Both the position numbers and the translations under genes were made by a program. A stretch of 64,000 nucleotides of DNA from positions 585,215 through 649,214 of the forward strand of contig JANVCC010000013.1 of NCBI GenBank assembly GCA_025345505.1. The letters are read 5' to 3'. The stretch's first letter is position 1. Every line of letters starts with the position of its first letter. The notes below the pieces were generated by a model. It was given only the letters and a program-made list of their open reading frames with translations. It did no database searches and was not told the DNA's origin. The stretch is from Todiramphus chloris collaris. Its lineage: Eukaryota > Chordata > Aves > Coraciiformes > Alcedinidae. Of the stretch, positions 11,693-23,600 are shown one piece after another.

Positions 11693-14600
11693 CTGAAAAA
11701 TGAAGATTGAATATTCATCGTTTCCACTACGGATGCCCTTTGCCAGCTCTGGTTTCTTCTCCCTTCCTTTCGAGACAGTAGGTGGGAACCTACTATCCCC
11801 AGAGATGTACAGACAATTGGCTCAGTCCCCATTTCCAGAGAGCCACAGGATCACTGACCTGATGCTTTAGTTGCACCCCAGCCATAGAAACAGGGGAAAA
11901 TAAGTTACCATTGGGTACTCTGAGGGCACAAACTGCCATTAGGGCCATGACTAGCCTCCCCCAGGGCAATCCAAGCCATAGTCCAGCAGGATCTCCCCTG
12001 TGTAACCCTACCCAAGCCTTACCCCCGACCTGGGCAGCACCAGCTGCCCTAGAGCCTGCCATGGCACCTTTGGCCTGAGGCTTTCTGAAGTGCCAGGGGA
12101 TCCCAGATCTCTCAGAAATGCCTGTGAAGTTTCTCCAAACACCTCCTGCCTTAGTTCTATCATGTAACAAATAATGTGAATTAGCAGTTTAAATTGACCT
12201 CTGCGGCAGCCAAGGACCAGGGCTGGGCTGTTACCAAAGAGCCAGGAAATGAGGGCAGCTGCAGGGGAACCAGACCTGTTACCTCTTCAGTGGCAGGTGC
12301 ATACAGAGGGCAGTGATGGCAAATGAACCCCATGGACAGGCTTATCAGATACCATACCCAGCCATATTCCATACCTAGCCATCAGCAGATGAAGACAAGA
12401 CAACCAGCTCACCCCAAGGCCAAGCCAGGAAACACAGCCGGCCAGCTGGGCTTACAGCGAGGAATGTGGCACAGGCCAGGGCAGGAGGGCCACCCAGGCC
12501 AGTGATGAAATAGGGACCCCAGCCAGAGGGTACATGGGGTACCACAGGTGAGGCTGAGCTGGGCCATGCAGGCTGGCTTCCACACACAGAGCCATGACAG
12601 TCAGTCACCTCTGTAGTGACAAAGAGCTCACGTCATCTAAGTTCCTTCAGAAAGCGATGTACATACATCTTCTGGGCAGGTTATTGCTTCCTATACTTGT
12701 CCTTGGTGAAGAATATTAATTATCTCTATCACTTACAGAGACAAGTGAGGTTCTTTAGGATGAGATTTCAGATACCGTCATCCCAGACCTTTTTCTGCCT
12801 GCACTGAAAATGCGTGTAAAATTTCTATCTACTTCAGCATTAAACCAGCTCAAAAACTGGGAAGCTGATTTGATGTTACCTTGTGGTTTGAAACAAAGTT
12901 TCTTGTTCTTGTAAGCAGAGAAGGCCGCTATGGATCCAACGACTAATATTACAAAAGCAGAAATTATAGGAGATGTCACTCCAGCTATTAAACCTGAATC
13001 TGTGGAAAAAGAGAGAGGGGTTTTGTCAGAGGTCCTGAAATGTTTTGACTTTATATTCTCTACTACAATATGCTTTTGCCAAACTATTAGAACTGTTTGG
13101 TGAAACACTGGAAATTCATTAAATAGCATTAAGGAGAAGACTAGAAAATATGTTAAATTACAGCTGGTATCTTAAAACCTAACTTAGTATTTATAATACT
13201 TCTATAAGGCTAACACTTTCTTAAAATTTTATGATGAATGTAAACAAATTATAGAATTAATTATATTACTGTACCCGTGTTTCCTTCATGGTTGTAATTA
13301 TGCTCCTCTTCCCCTGGAACAGAAGGTGAAGTTTCATCAAAAAATGTTTTTTATCTTCTTCTGAGATCAAGTCATTACTGAGCTAAATGTGATTTTATAC
13401 AGAAGGGGAAAGGGGGCAGTTTGGCCAGTCTATGAGAGAGGAGCTTCCCTTCCATTCCTGACTGACAGCTGCATCAGCCAGAGGAATAACTCCCAAGACT
13501 TTGTTTTTGAAGAAGAATATTATCTTGTAAAAAAAAGATAATCTTTAGAAGTCTGCATCAAACTGATTTCACAGGGAGTGGGAGGCCAGTATACTCTGTC
13601 TATTCTCTACTGCTAGACAATCAGATGATTTATCAGTTATTTAAGTCAAAGTTATAGACCTGGTGCATCTACTTTCAGTTCTCAGCATAAGCCCCTTGCT
13701 TTGGGACTGTCCTAGCTATTCAAAGAGATAAAGCCTGCAGAATTCTGGCATATGCCAGAATGCTACAAAAAGTTTAGGAATATGTTTGAAGTTTGAGCTT
13801 CTGGCTCAAAGCCATGTGTTGTGAAGAAGAATAACTCATCTAAATAAAAATAGGACAGTCTTGTTCTATACTTTCAGTAACAAGCAGGTCACTGCTAAGC
13901 AAAACCTGCCAGCTCCAAGTTACAAGTTTTAGGGAGAAGCTGCAAGAATAACTGGCAACTACTACCTGGTCTGTATGGTGGTAAAGGCTTCCCATCAATG
14001 AGATCTGAGTCATCAAAACCTCCTGCAAGATAAAAAAAAGAAGATTTCTATTGCAAAATTATCTGAACAATGGTAACCCCTTCAGATCTCTTGTCCAGTC
14101 TTTCTGTAATGTTCTAGGGAGGGGTGAGGGTCCTTTGAAATCCCACCTTTGGCATGGCAGATGGGTCACATGTCCTGCACTGAATGGTCACCTATTCAAA
14201 TTCACCTGGATACTGGAGTACCAAAACTGTTGGTGTCCACTTATGCTGCATCTGCATTGGCAACTGTGGGATGTGTGGGCTTGGGCTGTCAGTAACACAA
14301 ATCCTTATATAATATGAACATCTCAAATCCCAGTGGTTTCTGGAGCAGGTCCCTGCTCCTATCCCATCTCCTGCTCAGCTGTGACATCAGAAACCCCTGC
14401 AGAAACCAGTCTCCTGCCCCAACTGCTAGTCACTGAGATGTGACATCACACACCTCAGAAAAAGCCAGGCTCTTCCTCCTGCCCATCTCCTCCTCATTTT
14501 CCAAGAAAGACTCTAGAGGACTCCAGAAGGACCTGTCCACAGCTCACCACTACAGTCGCTTTGGAATCAACATTGCACATTTTGGGCAGACAGAAAAGCT

Positions 14601-17600
14601 TTATGGTACCAACACTAAAACTCTTTCAAAAATCTTTCAAAACACTGGGTCAAGAACAGTGATTTCAAAAGGGAGATGGAAGGAAGAGATGATAAAAAAT
14701 ATTATAGAAGCAACAGAGTAAACTATTTAAAATATCTGCTCTGAACAGCTCACAGTGATAGATTGTCTTAGGAGAAAATACTCTTACCAGAATTAATGTG
14801 GCTTCCTGGTCGTGGTGGAAGAGGTGGGTATAAAGGCTTTCTTGAAATGTCACCTATTGATAATTAATATTGTTAGATGGTTGGACAGGTAAAACTTCGA
14901 GCTGTAAATAAAGAGTATGATAAACTGAGATTTTATACCTATTTCTAATTTGTTCTAATTTGTGAAAAGGGATTATTTTCAAAATTAAAATGAGAGAAGG
15001 ATTCACAGAAATCTTGAAGGAAAATAATTCATATATTTATGGCAAGTGCTAACTAACATTGTTGAGTGCTGACAGCTGGAAAGCACAGTGTGTTGCTGTA
15101 GATGTCAGTGGTGCAGTTATGCAGAGCTGAGAGAGAAGCTGGTGTTCTGGGATAGGCAGGAGGCAACAAGTCATCTCTGAGCCATCAGCAGGTATTAACA
15201 AGATCTGCAGATTAGTTTTATCTAACAGATGCTGAATTCTTCTAATGCATGATGAATTTTCAACTCCTGAAAAGTGCAAAATAAACTCAGACTTCAGCTT
15301 TGTCATTTAGAAATTTCTGTTGATATTTGGCTTAATTTTTGCCAAAGTAGTAGAAAGAAATACATTGGATAGAGCAGGGTATCTGGTGACTAATATCCAT
15401 TTCCAAACTGCATATAAAATGCTGGAGTAGCAAGAACTGAATCATGTCAAAACCTGCCCAAGTTAACACCCGGGGCTATTGTTCTGTGTTCACAGATTAG
15501 ATCCCCTCTTGCCATCCTTTCTCCAACAAGTTTGTTCAGAGATTTAACAGCTTTCATAGCCAGGCAGTGAATTTAGCTTTGAATAAATCAAAGTCAAGTC
15601 ACAGAAATAAACACCAATTTCTCTCCCTCTCCTTGAATCTTCCTTTCACCTTTAATATATGCCAGATGCACTTTTAACATGTTTTCTTCTTGCCTAGCTG
15701 CTAAATATAATGTTTCTGTTTGTGAGTAGCGTTTAGGTTCTGATACAGAAAATTATTTAGATAAATGTTTCACTTCAGGCAAGTTTAGCCTACTGCAGTC
15801 AATGGATTTTAGGCAGAGTCTTAGAGCTTTGCTGAATCAGACTTTAGCCAATTAATTCTATTCAACAGAAGAAGAGACTTGTTTTGTTCCAGAACTGTGT
15901 GTAATGAACTAAGACTCACCATGGCACAAAAGCAGAAAACTACTGATCCCTTTATTCTTTTCTGTTATGAAGCTACCCTTATTCACTCTTCTCTAAGCAT
16001 AAGAAGATAAATGCTATGGCAGAGCTAGTGAAGAAATAATGTCTTCAGAATTATTACTAATGAGGTACATATCATTAATCCCATTATACCATGTGTGAAT
16101 GTCAATTAAGAACCTGAACTGAAAACGGAACAAAGAAATAAAAACTGAGGGAAGCATCATTTGCCACCCTATGAATGAAGAAGTGGGTTTTACTGAAGAT
16201 ACTTGATATTAATTCATTAATAATTTAATCAACGTGCTAAAAACATCTTCTTATAAAAGTACTAATTAAAAACTTGCAGGAATGGAACAATTATTATGGG
16301 CAGGAAAAAGTGACAGTATAAACATAAGAATTATAAACAAAATTAGATACAGCTTTATAAAGTGTGGGCTAACATGTAATTCAAACACAGGTATGAAATG
16401 CCACAGAGGAATCTGGAAAAGCAGAGTCCTCAAAATGAGAAAGAATAATATAGAAGTTACGATTCTCTAAGACCAAAACATGAGTAAACCAGGCCACTGT
16501 GACTGGAGTCATAATTTAGAGGTTCTGGACAACAGCCTAAGAAGTAATTTTTCTTTTCTGAAACCTTGATTCAAGTGGAATTTTAGGTTTTGATTCAATA
16601 CTATTTGCATTTTAGATCATTTTCGTTTGCAAGAGCCTTTCTGGAGTACTTCACATCCTTGGAATACCACTAAACACACTAAACAAAATGAGATGCAAAA
16701 GTTCCCAAAGTCAAGGATTTCATCTGCCTACACGGCTCAGCACAGTATGGTGAATACTTTCTATTTCAGTTCTGGATGTTATAGAAATACCTGGAAGTTG
16801 TAGCAGGGTACAACAGCTTGACTGCTCCAAACTTGAGCTATATCATGTCCATCGGTACCACTCTGAAACATTTGGTCCTGCATTTCTGATTTGGAATCAG
16901 CAGAGTTACAAGCTCACTTTGCTCTCTATCCATTGTTACTTCTGATTCCCAATTCCTTAGGCAGACTCATTTTTGGTAGCTGAAGAAACTACTGCCATCG
17001 TTTGTTGTGTTCAACCTTTTGCCAGAGGCTACCACACTGAACCATCATAGCTGAACATCCTTTCCCCAGCCATGACCATGGTAGCCTGACATGGGAATGT
17101 AAACTGTAGCTGATTTAGTTCACGCAGGTAGCCTGGCCTGCAAGCTGCGGTAGCTGGCGACCAGACACAGCCCATCCTGCTCTCCCAGCTCTGCATGATG
17201 GCCTCTGGCAAAAGGGCTGCATGTACATGTGTTGTAATCACTCCATTATTACAGTTCCTTCTACAGTCTTGAAATCTCTTTTCACAAACTAGACAGACTT
17301 CAGAAAAAGACTACAAAAAACCCCAACCATTATATTTGAGAAAAGAGGAGAGTACTCACCTCCACCAAGAGCATCTCCTAAATGCAGATCATTGTCTAAA
17401 AATGAAAAGGAGGAAGATGTAGACAAGTGAACCACCCATAATTCTTGAGGGAAATGAGATGTTAGTTTTAACAGAGAATGTGCAGCTGAATGTTTGACAA
17501 ACAACTTTTTCAGGTCAGTCTTTCAAACTGGAAACTCTTATAGAATTTAATATTTGCCCACACAATAATTGACATATAATACATTATTTTCTACTGAAAA

Positions 17601-20600
17601 TACAAAAGATTTATTCCTGTTTTAAATAAGCTTAGAATAAACCTCAAGATTAATACTTCTTTAATATATTTTCAAATACATAAATAAAAATAGCTATGTT
17701 AATATATTAAAATTCATCAATTTTAAAAATATATTTATTTATTAACATTTATGTCTGTGGTTAAAACTGGTGTATGCATGTTTGGCTCAAGTGTAATTTG
17801 CTGAATTGCAAAAACTGAAAAATTAGAGTTCCACTCGGGAGGGTTCATGCGGAGATTTGTGCAGAAATTCTAAGGTTGGTATGAATGAAATACAAATGGA
17901 CATGTATGTGTCTGTAGAGACCAGGGAAAACAGCAGAGCAAAGGGTTAAAAGAAGTACAAACACTGGGAAGTAATAAACCTAGTTAGGGAGAGAAAATGG
18001 AATCAGCTAACTTATGCAAGGGTCATGGTGACATAAGTTTTTTTTTGCTTCAAGTGATTATAAGTGCCTGGCTGAGTTTGGGTGACAGTCTGTTTATCTC
18101 TGGCTGAGCTATAAATGTTTTAAAGTATATTCAAATGCCTTCATGTGCGTTCTGTGCAGTGAATCAAGAGACTATTGCCATTACCCAGCACCGTACACGT
18201 CTCCATTCAATAAACAAGTTGTCCATGAGCTGCAGACACAAGAGGAACTCCATTCTAATGTGGTGTGAATACGAGTATGTGGGTGATATTTTAGGGTGTG
18301 TATGGAATGACAGTGAGCTTTGAAAGGGCACTGAGTAATAGGCAGAAATACATTAGGTGGATTTCATAACTCCAAGATTCCCTTTCTTGCTCCTTACAAA
18401 TGTGAAGTGCCAGAATGAAACCAGAAGGGACAGCAAAATCTACCTGAATTTTGATACTTATGCTTATTGCCACAGAAAACTAGATAGACACTCAATGAAA
18501 TATTTTTCATTTTAATTGTGTCAGAATTCACATCCCAGAAAAATCAACCCAAAGTCATCACCATGCAGAACTCTGTCTTTTTGTGTTTTTTATGTCCAGA
18601 GGGACTGGGAAGCTGCTTTTGCACAATACCTAGTCTCACTTGAGTAACAACTCAGAAGTACTTTGATAATGCCGAGGAAATCTGGAAGGAAAATAATTGA
18701 ATTCATACTACATGACTTGGTTTGTTCTTGTCAGGTGTTGAACCTGTCTGTGTCTGTCCAGCAGAGAGTTGCTGTTCCAAAATACCTTTACCTGTCAAAT
18801 GTTAACACTGTAAGAAATAATAAATTGCAAACTGGATTCAATGTATCAAGATGAAGAACTTAGTTAAAATGCAGAGTTCCACTCAAGAGGGTTCATGCGG
18901 AGATTTGTGCAGAAATTCTAAGGTTGGTATGAATGAAATATAAATGGACATGTATGTGTCTGTAGGGACCAGGGAAAACAGCAGAGCAAAGGGTTAAAAG
19001 AACAGATTATAAAGGTCACTGTTCCCCGTAGTAAAATTGAGGAATGTGTTGCTTCTGTCAAAACCAGCAGGCCTGCGCTCCCATAAGATGACAGCACAGA
19101 TGACCTGTCAGCAGAGGAAAAGCAGAAAGGCACTTCAAAGCCAAAGGTTGCAGCATATCACCTATTCCAGTACTTTTCCTGTTTGCCCACCAGAAAAGAG
19201 ACTGTAAATATAGTCTCTGTACCCCAAAAAAAAGAAAAAATAGACAGTGCGCAACAACCTGGCCTAGGATTCAGAGACACTGAAGCAAACATGGTTATGA
19301 GGCAAAGGACCTCTCCATAATAGCTGATGACTCCTAAAGGGTATAAAAGATTGTACATAAAATAGCTTGTCATTTCTGAACAGGAAGATTCACAGAGACA
19401 GGACAAGGACTCAGAAGCTGGCGCGCCTATTCCCGTGCTCCACATGATACTCACCAGACCACCTAATCTTACACAATTTGGTGCTCATGAAAATGGGGGG
19501 TTAAGCTTATTGATGTATTTAATCAATGGCAGGATAAATGTCAGTAGGTAAATTTAACTTATCTAAAGATTTTTTTAAATAAATATCACCTTCCATAAAA
19601 TTTTGTGTTGAATTTTGTTACACTAGATGGGAGGTGCCTACAGAAGAGCTTCAGCTTCATGCAGAGGTGCACATGACGTGATGCCCAGAGGACATTCACC
19701 TGCATGGCAATTGGCCTCAATTGAACCAAAATCATCATCTCAGCCAGCCTCATTTTTCAATGGTACTGGCTGAATGTAGAATAGAGAAAACCCTGAGGTT
19801 AAGATGAAGCATCAGGTAGATGCTAGGACAATTTTGTATCATCTTTCTGCACTTTCCAAATCCAGTAATTGTTATTGAACACTGGGTTTCTTTGGTTTTA
19901 GGGGGGGTTGGTGTGGCTTTTGGTTTGCTTTGTTTTGTTTTTTGGTTGGTTTTATTGTTCTGTTGGTTTTGGGGGTTTTTTTTGTCAGTTCAGTTTTATT
20001 TGCTTTTAAACTCTCTGCAATCCTCTTCAGTGCTGCAAGAGATTCTAAAATGGTCTGGAAAACAGGGAGTTCTTCATTCCCAAGAATTCGTGAAGTTGAT
20101 TCAGGTAGGGAAGAAAATATTCTGATGGTCATAATACAATACATTTAGGAGTGCCTAAAAATCAAATTCCTTTCATCTGACTGTAGATATTGGCATCCTA
20201 GGTTACCTTTAAACATGACTGAGGACAGAGTCTTCTTCATAACCTAGTGTTATGAACCATCCCTAAACATGCTGATTTTTTTTCCAAGTCTGTTATCAAG
20301 CATCACAAATATTTATGTGAAAAGAAAAGATGGGAAAAAAAAAAGTGGAAGAACAGTTACCCATTTTTAACAACAGTTACACATTGTTATACTCCCCCAG
20401 GGAATTCAGTACATTCTGGAAATGCATGAAGAAGATCTTCAGAAAATAATATGCCATCAGTGACCAGACATATGCTATAGCCTTACTGGAAACATTAAAG
20501 ATGTGTAATTAGTAACTGTCCAAAACCCACTTACTTTACTTGCAGAAGGTAGCTAGCATTCACACAAGTGGTCTCAGCTATGATACGTTAGCAAATATGA

Positions 20601-23600
20601 TCAAGAATCTTATGGAACACATTTTCTACATATCTAAAATGACTCATTGTCTTCATTACTTACTGAGCACAGGCCTTGTCGGTCTTCTGATCACTGTAGG
20701 CCTCCTGGTAATTATGTCCTCTGTGGGACACAATGACATACCAATAAACAATAACAGCTTAAACTTTTTCAACTTATCAAAAGAGAGTATCTGCAATTTT
20801 AGAGAGTTACATTCAATAGATCTTTACATATCATAACAGAATTTAACAATGAAGGGGTATGTTTTTAAAGCCATTACTTTTTGTTTATTTTAAAGAAAAT
20901 TTTAATTTTATGACAGAGGCACTGAAATCTAGCATTTCTCAATTCTGTATATCTTTGTATACTAGCCACTTCATATTCCAGTCAAGATTTATTATTGGGT
21001 CTAAATGCCATGGTAAAATAGGGATAGGAAATTTACCTACCTGTGTGATCAAGAGCATCAGCTAAATCAAAATCACGTTGACCTAAAAGGAAGGTGACAG
21101 AAGCAAAGAAACTAAGTCAGGTTTCTGTAACCTCCAGATCTGATGGCTCTGGACAAAGCCAGAACATCAGTAAGAGGCAAAAGAAAAATCCACACAAATA
21201 GGAGCAGGCACAGAGCAAGCTGCCATAGAATCATAGAATCATTAAGGTTGGAAAAGACCTCTAAGATCATTAAGTCCAATCATCAGTGCAACATCTCCAT
21301 GATCACTAAACCATGTCCCGAAGTGCCATGTCTACACATTTTTTTAACTCCCCCAGGGATTTTTTAAACTCCACCACCCCTGCCTTGGGCATCCTTTTCC
21401 AATGCTTCACCACTCTTTCAGTATAGAATTTTTTCCTAATATCCAAACTAAACCTCCCATGGCACAATTTAAGCCCATTTCCTCTTGTCCTATCACTTGT
21501 TACTTGGTAGAAGAGACCAACACCCAGCTCACAACAGCCTTTCTTCAGGTAGCTGTAGAGAGTAATAAGGTCTCTCCTCAGCATCCTTCTTCCCCAGACT
21601 AAACAATCCCACTTCACTCAGTGTCTCCTTATAAGGCATGTTATCCAGACCCCTCAACAGCTTGACTGCCCTTCTCTGGAACTGCATCTTGATGTCTTTC
21701 TTAGCACTCAATGTTTTTCTTATACTGTGGTGCCCCAAACTGAACAGAGTGTTTGAAGTGTGGCCTCACCAGTGCTGAGTACAATGGGAAAATCACTTCT
21801 TTAGTCCTGTTGGGCACACTATTTTTGATACCAGACAGATGACTATTGGCATTCCTGGCCACCTGGGCACACTGCTTGCTCGTGTTCAGACAGCTGCCCA
21901 TAAGCACTCCCAGATCCTTTTCTGCCAGGCAGTTTCCAGCCACTCTTCCCCAAGCCTGTAGCATTGCCTGGAGTTGTTGTGACCAAATTACAGGACCCGG
22001 CACTTGGCTTTATTAAACCTCATACAATTGACCTTGGTCCATTGATCCAACCTGTCCAGATCCCTCTGCAGAGCTTCCCTATTCCTGTTCCTTTTGGTGT
22101 CACCTGCAAACCTACTGAGGGTGCACTCGATTCCCTCATCCAGATCATTGATAAAGATATTATACAAGACTTGCCCCAAATCTGAGCCCCGGGGAACACC
22201 ACCAGATCCACCAACTGGATTTAACTCAGCTGTTGCCCCTGAGCTGTGCAGTCCTGAATGACCATGCGAGATGGGTTCATTGAATTCCAAGAAGCTATTT
22301 GTTCAGTTAGCACAAAGCAAATCTGTTCTCTCTTGTTATCCATATTCAGGTACTGTACAAACACACCTTTGAAGAACACAGGTTGCCTGTTACAGGACAT
22401 GAGGGCTGTTGCCAAGGGAGGGCTGCAAGTAGCATTCAGCATAGTACTTGCAAACCAGAATCATTAGGTGAGAATTTTTAATATCTTCATTATTTTTTTA
22501 CTAGCCCAGCTTCAGAGAGCAGCTTTACTGGCAAGCCTGCCTTGTGATCATTTGTAACATGAATCAACTTATTTCTTTTTTAATTGTTCCCGTATCATGT
22601 GCCAGCAGTAAAAGATATCAAGATGTGTTTACCTAATTTAGTTTCCTCTGTACCTTAAAAAATATGAAAGGGGAGAAAAGAACCCTTCCTGTTCTGAGTT
22701 AGGTGACAATGATGTCATTAAATGTCGCAGCAGGGCAATTAGCACCCTGACCTTTGAAGTTAGCAGGTAAATAAAAGGGAAAAAGATTTAAAATGTATAA
22801 ACTGAAGCATACAACTTTGAACTGAACAAACACAATTATTCAGGCGAGTTTTGCTTTTAACTCTCCACAATCTACCACTTTATTTGTAATACCCAGCCTT
22901 CATGAAACATCTCTTTTCAGAGTATGTATCCATTAGTTTTCACCCAGACTGAAATTTCACCATCCTTGTGTTTGCACACCAAATACATCAGTCTGTGCAA
23001 ACCCACAAAAAAATCATGATGTGCCGTGGCTTCCCTAAGCAGAACTATTTTACTGTGCCCTGTTGAGTAAAGGTCTTGATCTGCATTTGTTTCTTATCCC
23101 ATCTAAAAAGCTTAATACCTAACTCTTCAATGAAGTGCTTTTCTTGGGAAGTCTTGAACACTTCACACCAAGAAAGACATCATTGTTCAACTGGGGAAAC
23201 TGAGGAACAGAGAAGAGCCATCAGAGGTTCTGCAGCATGAAAACATTTTGGGTTCAGCTCAGCCCTCTTTTCTTGACAGGTGCTGTCTGTCTTCATGGCA
23301 TTCTTCGCTTTAATTACTGTTCCTGAATAATCGCTCTCGCCTGTGTCAAAGAGCTCCTGGAAAGATTAATTATCAGTGGTAGAACACTGTGTGATCCTCA
23401 AATAACAATCAGTACAGGAACATAAAGTAGAAATGTTTTGATTCCCGTGAGGATTTTCATGTAAAGTCTGTGAACTTAATTATAGCTGGTGTCTGATGGA
23501 AAAGATAAAACGAGGCTAGAATACAAAATAATGAATGGCTCCTAAAGCAAAATTGTCCCTATAACATTTTATGACAAGCCTGCATTTGAAAAGAAAAAGC

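Noticed and set aside
11793-12608. GC-richer block with several overlapping frames in the last XG intron
   Set aside because: No domain, no consistent splice sites and frames on both strands. It may be an unrecognised repeat but I cannot name it.
19158-19454. 98-codon minus-strand frame
   Set aside because: It lies in the LTR-like region right of the 130-bp repeat and has no recognised domain.
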